Source of the DNA: Lysobacteraceae bacterium SCN 69-320
Lineage (GTDB): Bacteria > Pseudomonadota > Gammaproteobacteria > Xanthomonadales > Rhodanobacteraceae
Length of the DNA stretch: 64,000 bases
Direction of reading: 5' to 3'
Assembly: GCA_001725155.1 (NCBI GenBank)
Contig: MEFP01000012.1
Location: 248,001-312,000 of the forward strand
Part shown: in pieces, positions 46,640 to 56,209 of the stretch
Layout: each line of letters begins with the position of its first letter
Position numbering within the stretch: position 1 is the stretch's first letter
Notes under the pieces: generated by a model
Databases searched by the model: none
What the model saw: the letters and a program-made list of their open reading frames with translations, nothing else
Told to the model about the DNA's origin: nothing
Made by a program: the position numbers and the translations under genes

Positions 46640-48050
46640 TTCGATCGCGTGGCGGATCACGCTGCTGTATACCTCGCTGGCCGCTATCATTTTCGTCACC
46701 GTGGCGCTGCTCATTCATGCCTCGGTGGAGCATCACTTTGAAACGCAGGACCGCAAGGTCTGGGAGGGCAAGCTCGAGCTGATCGGACATATCCTGGAGG
46801 AATGGAAATCGCCCCAGGACGCGGCGCAGGTCACGCGCACATTGACGGATGCGATGGTGGGCCATCACAGCCTCCTGGTGCGTATCGAGTTTCCCGAGGG
46901 CAGTTTCCGCTTCGCCAGCGGTCATGCCGAGATTCCGGCGGGGCCTGGCACGTGGCGCCCTGCGCGTGATGCGAACTTGCCCTTTCAGCCGATCGCCTGG
47001 GACGGCGCGAACGCTTCATTTCGTGGCGTCGTGACCTGGGTCAGCACCGGGACGAAAGGTCAGGACATGTTGGTTTACCTGGCCTCCGATACCTCGCATC
47101 ACCAGGACTTCTTGACCTCATTCGATTACCAGCTTGCCCTGATCTGCGGCATCGCGCTGCTGCTGATGTCCGGCCTTGCCTGGATCGCGACACGCCGCGG
47201 GCTATTACCGATTCGTGATATGGCCGAAGTGGCCGAATCGATCTCCGCACAGCGGCTCCACCAGCGTCTCTCGGATGCACAAATTCCCGTGGAATTGCGG
47301 CCGCTCGCGCAGGCCTTCAACGCGATGCTCGATCGTCTCAGCGATGCGCTGCAGCGGCTGACGGATTTCTCCACCGATCTGGCGCATGAACTGCGCACGC
47401 CGATCAGCAATTTGATGATGCAGACCCAAGTCTGCCTCTCCAAACCGCGCGGCGCTGAGGACTACCGCGAAATACTCTATTCCAACCTTGAAGAGTATGA
47501 ACATCTGGCACGCATGATTGCGGACATGCTGTTTCTGGCCAAGGCCGATCACGGACTCATCATTCCTCATCGGGAATCCGTGGACCTCGCGGTCGAAGTG
47601 ACCGCGCTCTTTGACTACTACGAGGCGCTCGCCTCCGAACGTCAGGTGCGGCTGGTACAGCAGGGCGAAGGGCACATCCAAGGGGATCGCGTCATGTTGC
47701 GGCGCGCCTTCGGCAATCTGGTTGTCAACGCGATTCGCTACACGCCCGACGGCGGCACGGTCAGCGTCTTGGTGGCTGCATCGGCGACTACGGTCCTGGT
47801 GAGCGTCGAGAATCCCGGGCCCACCATTCCGCCCGATCAAATCGTGCGCATCTTCGACCGCTTCTATCGGGGCAATGCATCGCGACAACGCACCGACGAA
47901 GGCGCCGGTCTGGGGCTTGCCATTTGCCAGTCGATCGTACAGGCGCATGGAGGGGATGTGTCGGTAGTGTCCTTCGGTGGCATCACACGGTTTGCTGTGG
48001 TGTTTCCGGTGGACGCGAGGGACGGCGCGCAGCCCGCCCTCGCGGCCTGA
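46617..48050 (+). CDS. heavy-metal sensor histidine kinase (CusS/CopS-like)
   Basis: The 477-residue inner membrane kinase has helices at 14-36 and about 168-190 around a periplasmic sensor domain with His-rich VEHHFE, GHHSLL and TSHHQDF (possible metal ligands), a HAMP region, the phospho-acceptor box [10 protein letters not shown]-box [11 protein letters not shown] and G-box EGAGLGLAI. It overlaps its regulator by 23 bp and converges on the biosynthetic cluster. Metal is probably copper or silver. Confidence 0.88.
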   Translation: MNRLPALSSIAWRITLLYTSLAAIIFVTVALLIHASVEHHFETQDRKVWEGKLELIGHILEEWKSPQDAAQVTRTLTDAMVGHHSLLVRIEFPEGSFRFASGHAEIPAGPGTWRPARDANLPFQPIAWDGANASFRGVVTWVSTGTKGQDMLVYLASDTSHHQDFLTSFDYQLALICGIALLLMSGLAWIATRRGLLPIRDMAEVAESISAQRLHQRLSDAQIPVELRPLAQAFNAMLDRLSDALQRLTDFSTDLAHELRTPISNLMMQTQVCLSKPRGAEDYREILYSNLEEYEHLARMIADMLFLAKADHGLIIPHRESVDLAVEVTALFDYYEALASERQVRLVQQGEGHIQGDRVMLRRAFGNLVVNAIRYTPDGGTVSVLVAASATTVLVSVENPGPTIPPDQIVRIFDRFYRGNASRQRTDEGAGLGLAICQSIVQAHGGDVSVVSFGGITRFAVVFPVDARDGAQPALAA

Positions 48051-48069
48051 CAGCGAACCGCCGGCGGGC

Positions 48070-48894
48070 TCACGCGGCGGCCATGTCCTGCCGTGCCAAC
48101 GCATCAGCCAATGCGTCCCACAGCGCGATGCGCGCACGGACCGCCGCTACCGCCGCACGAACCACGGCCAGCCGCCGTTCCAGATCATCGGCCACCAGTT
48201 CATCAATGATGGCTTCGGCCGCAGGGCCGTGAGCGTCGCCATCCAGCTCGATATGGCGCTTGAGGTAGTACACAAACGTGGGCACGCTCGCTTCATCAAT
48301 CGCCCATTCCGCGAGCAGCGCCGAGAACATCGTGGGGATGACGTTCTCGCGCCCATAAAAGAAACTGCCGAGCACCTCGTAAGTACTGCCGGTCTCGGCC
48401 GTGAGCAGCGTCGCTCGCACGAAGTCAGCGACGGCGGTGGGTGCCTGGGCCGATTGCAACGCCTCGCTGACACCGCGTCCGTTGCGCAGTTCGTTGAGGA
48501 ATCGGTTCACTTCCAGGGGCTCTACGCCAACCTCGCGCATGGCCTCCAGATACAAATCGTAGTGACTGGTATGGCCATCGCTCAAGGTCTCATCGGATTC
48601 TTCGCCAAGCACGATTTCATTGACAAGGCGCGCGGCTTTGGGATGTCGCGGCGGCATCCAGGGCAGAGAGACGCAGGTCAAATCCATTTGAAGCCGTTTG
48701 ACCAGCGACATGAAGTCCCACACGGCGAAGACGTGCCAGCGCATGAACAGGCGTAAATCGTCCAGGTCGCGCACCATACCGAAGACTCGGTGGTGTTGAA
48801 GGGCATGACCTGCTTGACGCAGCTCGCTGCTGGCACGCGCGTAGTGGTCGTGCAGCGTGACAGCGACGGTCGGAGAAAGTGTAGTGTCCTGCAT
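48070..48894 (-). CDS. DUF3050 protein, haem-oxygenase-like helical fold
   Basis: The 274-residue all-helical protein matches DUF3050: FMRWHVFAVWDFMSL near the start, NEIVLGEESDE in the middle, and YLKRHIELDGDAHGP near 210. The H-x3-D-x3-H arrangement resembles metal sites of haem-oxygenase-like diiron oxidases, so it may oxidise or cleave a lipid-type substrate. It is the last gene of the lipid-type cluster, 72 bp after the reductase gene. Metal binding is inferred. Confidence 0.75.
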   Translation of the reverse strand: MQDTTLSPTVAVTLHDHYARASSELRQAGHALQHHRVFGMVRDLDDLRLFMRWHVFAVWDFMSLVKRLQMDLTCVSLPWMPPRHPKAARLVNEIVLGEESDETLSDGHTSHYDLYLEAMREVGVEPLEVNRFLNELRNGRGVSEALQSAQAPTAVADFVRATLLTAETGSTYEVLGSFFYGRENVIPTMFSALLAEWAIDEASVPTFVYYLKRHIELDGDAHGPAAEAIIDELVADDLERRLAVVRAAVAAVRARIALWDALADALARQDMAAA

Positions 48895-48966
48895 GAGGGA
48901 TTCCTTGAATTCAGTGATGGGGGCAGCGCGCGCGCAGCGCGGGCAGTGAACGGCGATTCAGTGCGG

Positions 48967-49692
48967 TCAACTCGAATCGTTGCGCTCATGCAGAATGTCG
49001 AGCCAATCGCAGAAGAACTGATCCCGATGCACGCCGTGCGCTTGCAGCGCCGCGACTACCGCCCGCGACATGCCGGGCGAGCCGCTGCAGAAGATCGACC
49101 ACCCCGCCAGGCACGGGTGTTCCCGCAACGCCAGCGCATGCGGAAAACCGACGGCGCCGCGCCAGTGCGAGGGCGCGTGCTCAATGACAGGGTGGTAGTG
49201 CACCCGAGGATGCGCGCTCGAGAGTGCGCGCAGTTCGGCATCAAGAAACAAGGCGTCGGGTGTTGCCACGCCCCAGTACAACTCGATGCGGCGGGTTTCA
49301 GCGCGCGCGATCGAGGAGGCGAGCATGGCGCGCATGGGAGCGATGCCCGTGCCGCCCGCGATCATCATCACGGGACGTTGATCCGGGGGCAGACGACAGC
49401 GCCCATAGGGCATGTGGCAATCGACCGTGGCGCTCTGCCGCAGGTGATCCACCAACGTGCGTCCCGCCATCGCGTCGCTCCGGCGCTGCACTTGCAGTTC
49501 GATGTGGTCGGATTCGGGCGGGCTCGCAATCGAGAGCGGGCGAAGCGAGCCGTCGGGCATCACGACTTTGAGATACTGCCCAGCCTCATACCGCGGCACG
49601 CGCTCACGCGTGGGCTTGAGACCGACACGAAATACCGTCGGGCTCAAGGCGGCGACGTGGTCAACGGCGAGTGTGACCGCGTGGGAATTCAT
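48967..49692 (-). CDS. FAD/NAD(P)H-dependent ferredoxin-reductase-like protein
   Basis: The ATG at 49692 overlaps the SRPBCC stop (ATGA) and gives 241 residues: FAD domain with RPLSIASPPES and an NAD(P) domain with IAGGTGIAPMRAML and FCSGSPGMSR. The family (flavodoxin/ferredoxin reductase, CDP-6-deoxy reductase type) moves electrons from NAD(P)H to a metal centre. No 2Fe-2S domain is attached. In this cluster it is the likely electron source for the desaturase or the DUF3050 protein. Confidence 0.85.
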   Translation of the reverse strand: MNSHAVTLAVDHVAALSPTVFRVGLKPTRERVPRYEAGQYLKVVMPDGSLRPLSIASPPESDHIELQVQRRSDAMAGRTLVDHLRQSATVDCHMPYGRCRLPPDQRPVMMIAGGTGIAPMRAMLASSIARAETRRIELYWGVATPDALFLDAELRALSSAHPRVHYHPVIEHAPSHWRGAVGFPHALALREHPCLAGWSIFCSGSPGMSRAVVAALQAHGVHRDQFFCDWLDILHERNDSS

Positions 49693-50177
49693 GAACGGGG
49701 CTGAGCCATCGTCTGCGTCACGACCGCCGCTTCCATGCGCTCCAAGAAACCATTCATGTCGGCGAGTGTCTGGCGTGCAGCCATCACCCGCACGAGTTTT
49801 GCGGTGATGAACGAAACCGGCAGAGAAAACTGTACGTGTTCGCTGATGCACACTCGCGAGTGCGTCGGGGAGAGGTCGATGAATTGCACGCGCGCATCGA
49901 GCGCGACCGTGTCGCTCTCCTGCGCCATCGTGCGCCAGGACAACGTGCGGGGCGTTTCCCAGATGTAGCGCACGCCATAGCGCGGCTGAAACACGATTCC
50001 CAGGTCGCGTTGGGTGGTCAGTGTCCAGCGTGCCGTGTCGTCGTCGCCGCATTCAAACGTCTCGACATCACTCGTGCAGCGTGCCATCAGCCGCAGATCG
50101 TGAAACGCCCGGGCGATCGCCTCGGCTGGCACGGGCATCGTGCGCTCGGTCGCGTAGCGATACTCAATAGCCTGCAT
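49689..50177 (-). CDS. SRPBCC/START-like protein, first copy
   Basis: The 162-residue protein is a helix-grip fold candidate: N-terminal strand, PAEAIARAFHDLRLMARCT, a beta sheet core (RVQFIDLSPTHSRVCISEHVQF) and a long C-terminal helix (AKLVRVMAARQTLADMNG). SRPBCC proteins bind hydrophobic ligands in a pocket, or act as aromatase/cyclases. It overlaps the exporter gene by 14 bp and the reductase by 4 bp. The second copy is at 55703-56209. Confidence 0.68.
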   Translation of the reverse strand: MQAIEYRYATERTMPVPAEAIARAFHDLRLMARCTSDVETFECGDDDTARWTLTTQRDLGIVFQPRYGVRYIWETPRTLSWRTMAQESDTVALDARVQFIDLSPTHSRVCISEHVQFSLPVSFITAKLVRVMAARQTLADMNGFLERMEAAVVTQTMAQPRS

Positions 50178-52491
50178 GGCTGGTCTCCACGGTCATGACA
50201 GGAGACCCCATAGGGCGCGAGCGGCGCAGTGCCAGCATGGCGGGAATCAGCGTGAACGTCGCCAACCCTGAAAAGACCATGTTGACCGACACCAGGTAGC
50301 CAAAATTCTGGATCGGTGTGAACGCGGAAAAGATGAAGGCGGTGAAACCCAATACTGTTACCACGACCGTGAAGAGAATCGCTGCGCCGGACGCGGCGAT
50401 CGCCTCCACAATGGCATCAAGGGGATAAGGACAGCGTTCCCGCGCCGCACGATAGTGATAGAGAAAGTGATAGCTGAAATCGATGCCGATGCCGATGGTG
50501 ATGCCGGTGATGACGGCGGTGGAAACTTCCAAGCGCAATCCCAGCGCCGCCATCAGCGCAAACGTGGCGAGGATCGCGAGCACGATGGGGGCGGCGGCGA
50601 GCAGGGCGTAGCGCACAGAACGAAAGAAGAATGCACACAGCAAAACGATCGTGATCACCGAGGAGATGATGTTCTGGATCTTGCCGATGATGATGTAGTC
50701 CATCTGGGCGAGCCACACGAGGAGGTTGCCACCGTACTCCACGCGTATGCCGTCGCTGGGTTGCTGCGCGACATAGTCCTTGAGCTGGCGGTAGATCGCG
50801 ATGTGGGTATCTTGCTCCGACGTCTTGACCGGGATAAAAATTTTGATGCGCCGGTAGTCGTAGTCCACGAGATCGGAAAAATCTTCCGGACTGCTCGAAA
50901 TGGAATACAGCAAGAGGTACTGCGCGGCCTGTTCAAAGCTCGCGGGAATGTCGCCCGTCGATTTTCCGGCCACGACTGCGTCGATGCGGCGCAAGACATC
51001 GACGAACGACAGTGTACGACCCACCTGCGGCAACGATTCCGCGTAGGTCTGAATCGCCTGGACGCGGGCCAAGAACGCGGGATCTTGCACGCCCTCGTTG
51101 GCCTTGGCTTCGACCAGGATGTCGAAATAGCGCGACCCTCCCAGACGTGCATCGAAGTAGGCCATGTCGGTCTTGATCGGATGACCGTCGGGCAGGTACT
51201 CGGCGAAGTTGGCGCCGGTGCGCAAGTACGTGAGGGACCACAGCGTCAGCGCCAGCAGTCCCAGGTAGAGCACGAGCGTGGTCACGGGACGCGCCATGCT
51301 GGCCGCCGCCAATCGCGTCAGACCCAGTTCCGCCGCCCGCATGATGCGGGAGCTGGCTTCAAGGCCCGGCGGGCGTCCCGAGACCGCGGTGTCGCTCCAC
51401 CACCAGCGCACGAGTGCCGGCAGTAACGTGATGACAACGATCAGCGACGCGACCGTACCGATCGCGGTCACGACGCCCAGCTCCGCAATGGCGGAGACCT
51501 TGAAGACGATCAGGGAATACGCACCGACGGCGGATGTTAGGCAGGCGATCCACAGCGGATAGGCGACCTTGGCCATCGCCGTTTGCACCGCGACGGCCAA
51601 GTCGTCGCACACCAGACGTTCTTCCAGCAACGCGTGAAGAAAATAAATCGCATACGAACTGGCCGTCACCGCAATCAGGATCGGAATCGACGTGGTGACA
51701 ACCGTCACCGGATAGCCGATCCATCCCATCAGTCCCATCGTCCAGACGATGCCGATGACCGTCGATACCACGCTGGCAGCGACCAAGCGCCAATTGCGGA
51801 ACACACCCCAAAGGATCAGCAGCTGCACGATGATCGCAATCGGAAACAGCACCAGTGCGTCGTCTTGTATCCCTCGATCGATTGCTTCAGACAGGATCAA
51901 GTCACCGATGACGCGCACGGTGAACCGATTCCGATACGGCTCCACGATGCGATAGGTGTCCTCGAACACCTGCGACTGATCGGACCCGCGCACAACATTG
52001 ATCAGAATGAGCGAATCGCGCCCGTCTTCAGAAACGACCCGTCCCTGAATCAGCGGATTGGCGAGAGCCTTACGTCGTACCTGCGCCGCGTCTACCGCAG
52101 TCACCGGCGCCGCGCCATAGAGGGTATCGACCTCCAGACCGTCGTCATTGGCTTCGATATTCTTGGCGGTCGAAAGGCTTTTGATCTCGTTGCCCACGAC
52201 CCATTTGAGCCCGACAAAGGCGTCGGTGATCGCGCGCGTAGCTTCTAGCGATGTCGGCGAAAACGCGTCGTCACTCTCCAGGCTAATGAGCACGCGGTCT
52301 TTGCCACCAAAGATCGCCTCAAATTTCCTGTTGGTTTGTACGATGGGATCGTTCCCGGGCAGATCGGCATCGTCGTTGTTGCGCAGGGTCAGCGTCGAAA
52401 TACCGAACACCATGACCACCACGCACAGCGTGTGGAGCGCGATAACGAGCGCTGGCCGCAGGCCGGCCAGACGACGAAAAAAGGCATTCAC
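50164..52491 (-). CDS. MMPL/RND-superfamily lipid exporter
   Basis: The 775-residue inner membrane protein has 12 helices with two periplasmic loops, the MMPL/HpnN type: opening helix (LVIALHTLCVVVMVFG), loop 1 with IPILIAVTASSYAIYFLHALLEE after helix block 1, and the mirrored ITIGIGIDFSYHFLYHY in block 2. Such proton-driven transporters move lipids or hydrophobic products. It overlaps the outer membrane protein gene by 4 bp. With that protein and the LolA-like protein it forms an export module. Confidence 0.85.
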   Translation of the reverse strand: MNAFFRRLAGLRPALVIALHTLCVVVMVFGISTLTLRNNDDADLPGNDPIVQTNRKFEAIFGGKDRVLISLESDDAFSPTSLEATRAITDAFVGLKWVVGNEIKSLSTAKNIEANDDGLEVDTLYGAAPVTAVDAAQVRRKALANPLIQGRVVSEDGRDSLILINVVRGSDQSQVFEDTYRIVEPYRNRFTVRVIGDLILSEAIDRGIQDDALVLFPIAIIVQLLILWGVFRNWRLVAASVVSTVIGIVWTMGLMGWIGYPVTVVTTSIPILIAVTASSYAIYFLHALLEERLVCDDLAVAVQTAMAKVAYPLWIACLTSAVGAYSLIVFKVSAIAELGVVTAIGTVASLIVVITLLPALVRWWWSDTAVSGRPPGLEASSRIMRAAELGLTRLAAASMARPVTTLVLYLGLLALTLWSLTYLRTGANFAEYLPDGHPIKTDMAYFDARLGGSRYFDILVEAKANEGVQDPAFLARVQAIQTYAESLPQVGRTLSFVDVLRRIDAVVAGKSTGDIPASFEQAAQYLLLYSISSSPEDFSDLVDYDYRRIKIFIPVKTSEQDTHIAIYRQLKDYVAQQPSDGIRVEYGGNLLVWLAQMDYIIIGKIQNIISSVITIVLLCAFFFRSVRYALLAAAPIVLAILATFALMAALGLRLEVSTAVITGITIGIGIDFSYHFLYHYRAARERCPYPLDAIVEAIAASGAAILFTVVVTVLGFTAFIFSAFTPIQNFGYLVSVNMVFSGLATFTLIPAMLALRRSRPMGSPVMTVETSHAGY

Positions 52492-53753
52492 AGGGTGTAC
52501 TCCAAGCTTAGTCCGACGCGGTCATTGCGTGTGTATTGGCCGAAGAACGTGTCGGCCGGTCCACCCAACAGATCACCCGAGACCCGCATCGTCAGGTGAT
52601 CGCTCCATTCGTGTTTCCATTCGAGCATCACCGCGGAATGGCGACGGCGCGTGTCATACACCAGTTCGGTGGCCACGCTGTCGCGGCTGCTCCAGGAGAC
52701 TTCAACGCGGCCGAGCAGCGCATCGGAGAGAATGTGGCGCAAGTCTTCTTTTTCGTAACGTTGCCCCTCGCGCGTGAACTGCTTGCTGTATTCCAGCGCG
52801 ACGTAGGTTTCTTCACCGAACACGCCGTGCTCGAGATTGACGTCAAATCCGACGACGACATGGTCGTAACGATCACGCGAACCATCGCCGTAGTACAGTG
52901 ACACGCGCGTGGCTTCGGCTCTGAACACTGCTTTGCCCAACAACACCTCGGCATCGAAGCCGATCGCGGCTTTGTCCGGAAACGCTTGGTCGATCGGGAT
53001 TACCAGTCCCGCCGACGTCACGACCGGATCGCGTGCACCAAAGGCCGGCAGATTGTCTTCACCGCGGAAGTAGCTCACGGCATAGCTCGCGCCGTCGGCA
53101 TCGCGGTCAAGTTTGAGCAGCACTTGCGGCCGCGACAAATCGGTGTGGCGCGTCGCGTAGTCGGCCCAGGTGTAGGACACCGGTACCGATTGACCCTCCA
53201 CCTCCACATCACGCGGCAAACGGAAAAACCAGCGCGAATCGGTGTGGGGCATGAGACTGGGTGTGTGACGCGGCGCATAGACCGTGTCTAAGCGATATCC
53301 ACCCAGGAAGCCCACCAAGCGCAACGCGTCCGTCGCCCGCAGACGGTCGGTCGAGAGCAGCGCATCCCGGTAATCGCGCTGGTCAAAGTAGTCCGTGGGA
53401 TTAACGAGCGTGGCACGGCCGCCGCGAATCGGCTGACGGCCCAGCGTCATATCCCAAGCGCCCATCTGACGACGCACGAAGAATTCATCCACCGCAAACC
53501 GATCGTCGTACACCGCCCGGTCGGCTTCCGGGTTAGCGTTGGCCGACACTTTGACGTGCGCCGCGTAGGGCCCGATTGCGTGATCGACTTTCCAGCTCGC
53601 GTACACGCCCTGGCGATCGGAGGAATTGCCGGCCGGCGGATCCCACGCGAAGTGACTCAGGTAGGTGAGGGTGACGGTCGAGTCCCACGCCAGCGCCGAT
53701 GATGGAGCGATACTCCCCGCCAGCAGACAGGAAAGCACAACGAGACGACGCAT
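52488..53753 (-). CDS. outer membrane beta-barrel protein of the export module
   Basis: The 421-residue protein has a signal peptide (VVLSCLLAGSIAPSSALA) and alternating aromatic/polar strands through to VGLSLEYTL, as in DUF1302 or alginate-export-like barrels. GRQPIRGGRATLVNP and the ATG position fit this group. Such barrels often pair with an MMPL transporter and a LolA-like protein, giving a path for hydrophobic compounds across the outer membrane. It starts 3 bp after the LolA-like gene. Confidence 0.75.
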   Translation of the reverse strand: MRRLVVLSCLLAGSIAPSSALAWDSTVTLTYLSHFAWDPPAGNSSDRQGVYASWKVDHAIGPYAAHVKVSANANPEADRAVYDDRFAVDEFFVRRQMGAWDMTLGRQPIRGGRATLVNPTDYFDQRDYRDALLSTDRLRATDALRLVGFLGGYRLDTVYAPRHTPSLMPHTDSRWFFRLPRDVEVEGQSVPVSYTWADYATRHTDLSRPQVLLKLDRDADGASYAVSYFRGEDNLPAFGARDPVVTSAGLVIPIDQAFPDKAAIGFDAEVLLGKAVFRAEATRVSLYYGDGSRDRYDHVVVGFDVNLEHGVFGEETYVALEYSKQFTREGQRYEKEDLRHILSDALLGRVEVSWSSRDSVATELVYDTRRRHSAVMLEWKHEWSDHLTMRVSGDLLGGPADTFFGQYTRNDRVGLSLEYTL

Positions 53754-53756
53754 CGC

Positions 53757-54560
53757 TCAGCGCACCTGTGTCAGCGAACGCAATGAAATCGAGTCGGCCA
53801 CAACGCCGGTGTCGATCTGATAGCCGTCGAAAGCCATGACGGTGGTGTGCTGGTTGATCAGATCGACCATTTCCATACGAAATGGACGTATGGCGCCGGC
53901 GGAGTTGACCGGCCGAAAATCACTTGCACGGAACGATTTCGCATGGGTGCCGCTCTTATTGTAGTACTCCGCGGCCACGACCATGTGCGTGGTCGTGTCA
54001 AGCATCAGCACGCGCTTGGCGTATCCGCTTTCGGCCTTTTCCTTTTCGTTCTTCGGTGTGGCGATTATGGCGACACAACCCGTGCAATCGCTCGCCTCAG
54101 CAAAGGCGTAGTCGTAGTTCTCCGGTTCCTCCGTGACCAGATCCTCGTAGCTGAAATCCGTTCCCATGAACGTATCGGATTTGTCGGAACCGGAGATTCG
54201 ACGGGTCTTTTGCAACGCTGGTAGGTATAGCCATCGCTCGTCTTCCTTCCCCTTGTTCTCGTGCGTGAGCAACCCCGTCCCTTCAATGGACTTGGGGCGA
54301 TCGAAATACAGCAGGGATCGTTTGTCGTCATTGGCGAGCGTGACGGTGGTCCAGTGCAGGATGCGTTCCTGCACTTTGCCCTGTGCGTTCTTCAGTGTGA
54401 TAGTCACACGCGTGGTTTCATCACGCGATGCTTCGGCGCGCATATTGGCCTCGATATGCGCCAAGGGGGTTAGCGCTGTAGGCGCCGCTGCCGCGACGGG
54501 AACGGCAACGATCTTGAGCGCCAATGCCAACAGCAGGGAGGTATGGATCATTCGCTTCAT
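53757..54560 (-). CDS. outer-membrane lipoprotein-sorting-like (LolA-like) protein
   Basis: The ATG at 54560 gives 267 residues with a signal peptide (LLLALALKIVAVPVAAAA). The mature protein has the LolA-like half-barrel pattern (TTRVTITLKNAQGK, RWLYLPALQKTRRI, DFSYEDLV), typical of periplasmic carriers encoded beside MMPL transporters. It should carry a hydrophobic ligand between membranes. Its stop is 3 bp from the barrel gene start. Confidence 0.8.
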   Translation of the reverse strand: MKRMIHTSLLLALALKIVAVPVAAAAPTALTPLAHIEANMRAEASRDETTRVTITLKNAQGKVQERILHWTTVTLANDDKRSLLYFDRPKSIEGTGLLTHENKGKEDERWLYLPALQKTRRISGSDKSDTFMGTDFSYEDLVTEEPENYDYAFAEASDCTGCVAIIATPKNEKEKAESGYAKRVLMLDTTTHMVVAAEYYNKSGTHAKSFRASDFRPVNSAGAIRPFRMEMVDLINQHTTVMAFDGYQIDTGVVADSISLRSLTQVR

Positions 54561-54597
54561 AGCGTCCTCGACAGGGAAAGCGGGATGCGTGCAGGTC

Positions 54598-55722
54598 TCA
54601 ACACAACACGAGCTCCCCACCGCGCAGCCAGTGCGCCAGGGAGTCTTGCATCGACGTGCGTGAAGGCGGATGAAAAGCGAGTGCTTTGGTGGCCGTGAGC
54701 AGGTACGGCACCTCAGGATCGGTTAAGAAGCGCATGCCGCCCAGCGCTTCTGTGGCGCGTGCGCTGGTGGCGTCAATCGCATCCTGGATGGCGTAGCGCG
54801 TGAGCAGAATGCGGCCGAGCAGGCCGATGCGTTCGGCATCCGTCGTGTCGAATTCGCCCGCGAGTTGCAGCAGCGCATTCATGGCGCATTCCAGACGAGA
54901 GACCAATGCCGTCGTCTCGCTGCCGCCCGCGCGCGGTGACTGCACCAGTTTTTCGACCAGGCGGCTGGCCGCGCCCAGGTAGCTTGCCGTCAGCAACAGC
55001 TCGAACCAGATGAAGCCCGCAATCTGTACTTGGTCCAGTTCGTCGCGTGTACCGGAATACGAAATCATCTTCTCGTGCACGACCACATCGTTGAACACTA
55101 CCTCATCGCTCTGCGCGCCGCGCAGCACCGGCGCTGACCAAAACGGGCGTACTTCGATGCCCGGGGTATCCGCGGGCAAGAGCGCCACTGCCAGGCGTGG
55201 ACCACCCGCCGACGGCACGTGCAGGCTCAACGTGATAAGCTCCATCGATCGCGACAGACTGCAAGGTTTCTTGGATCCGCGGATCACAAAGCCCTCCGCG
55301 TGCGGTTCCGCGCTGAGGAAAGGCTCCAGAATGCTCGCGCCGGCCGCGCCTTCGGCAAACGCCGACGCCACCAGCATGCGGCCTTCGGCAATCGCCTGCA
55401 GCAGCATCCATTCCACGCCCGTCGACGTCTTGGCCATTTCCACGAGCGTCGCGACGGAGAACTGGTGCATGTTGATGGCGACCGCGAGCGAGGGTGAGAG
55501 CACCCCCAGCGCGCGCTGCACACGCACCAATTCGGTCGCACTCAGCCCTTTGCCACCGTGTGCCCGCGGAATGGCGAGATCCACGCCGCCGTGTGTCTTA
55601 AACACTGTCAAAAGATCCGACGCTTCGTGCTCGCGCTCCAAAAAAGGACGGGCCTGCACGGCCGCGGCAAATCCCGGCATCACTTGCTCAAGCACGGCGA
55701 ACTCAGAGCGAAGAAAGGGCAC
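54598..55722 (-). CDS. acyl-CoA dehydrogenase-like flavoprotein
   Basis: The 374-residue protein has the acyl-CoA dehydrogenase layout: helical N-terminal domain, central beta domain with VIRGSKKPCSLS, and C-terminal helical FAD domain with ATEALGGMRFL near the end. It would put a double bond into an acyl thioester, or in this setting act on a carrier-bound chain. It overlaps the second SRPBCC gene by 20 bp. The catalytic base cannot be assigned with certainty. Confidence 0.82.
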   Translation of the reverse strand: MPFLRSEFAVLEQVMPGFAAAVQARPFLEREHEASDLLTVFKTHGGVDLAIPRAHGGKGLSATELVRVQRALGVLSPSLAVAINMHQFSVATLVEMAKTSTGVEWMLLQAIAEGRMLVASAFAEGAAGASILEPFLSAEPHAEGFVIRGSKKPCSLSRSMELITLSLHVPSAGGPRLAVALLPADTPGIEVRPFWSAPVLRGAQSDEVVFNDVVVHEKMISYSGTRDELDQVQIAGFIWFELLLTASYLGAASRLVEKLVQSPRAGGSETTALVSRLECAMNALLQLAGEFDTTDAERIGLLGRILLTRYAIQDAIDATSARATEALGGMRFLTDPEVPYLLTATKALAFHPPSRTSMQDSLAHWLRGGELVLC

Positions 55723-56209
55723 GATCCGCTCCTGCGCCGGCCACGACCTCGCTCGAGACCGATATCGGGTGTGGCTGTACGTGGCCTTCGAACAGACCGT
55801 TCACAATTGAGGCGATGTTCTCGCGCAGAGCCTGCACCGCGATGGGCTCCAACAACGACGCCAGCTGGGGCAGACCCAAATCGAGGACCGCGTGGAAGGT
55901 GAGCGTCGTCGTCCCATCCTGACGCGGTTCGGCATGCCAGCCGCCATCGAAGATCGCCAGGTCGCCTTTGGTTTGCGAGAAGTGAATGCGACGCTCTTCC
56001 GGATAAAACGCATCGCGTTCATGCCAGCGCAGCAGGCCATCGCGGAACTTCACTTCCCAGAAGCTCTCGCAGCTACCGGGCTTCACGTTGTAGAGCTCGA
56101 CTTTGCGCACGGCATCGGCAAAGGTTTCGTAGGCTGGGAAGTCGGCGATGACCTCATAGACCGAGGTCGCCGGCTGGGTGATGAGGAACTGCAGATTGAC
56201 GGTCTTCAT
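55703..56209 (-). CDS. SRPBCC/START-like protein, second copy
   Basis: The 168-residue protein shows the helix-grip pattern: strand 1 (VNLQFLITQPATSVYEVIADFPAYETFADAV begins with it), a curved sheet (WEVKFRDGLLRWHERDAF) and a long last helix (LEPIAVQALRENIASIVNGLFEG), as in coenzyme-Q-binding COQ10-type proteins. It probably binds a lipid-like chain. It overlaps the aminotransferase gene by 4 bp and the acyl-CoA dehydrogenase gene by 20 bp. Confidence 0.75.
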   Translation of the reverse strand: MKTVNLQFLITQPATSVYEVIADFPAYETFADAVRKVELYNVKPGSCESFWEVKFRDGLLRWHERDAFYPEERRIHFSQTKGDLAIFDGGWHAEPRQDGTTTLTFHAVLDLGLPQLASLLEPIAVQALRENIASIVNGLFEGHVQPHPISVSSEVVAGAGADRALSSL

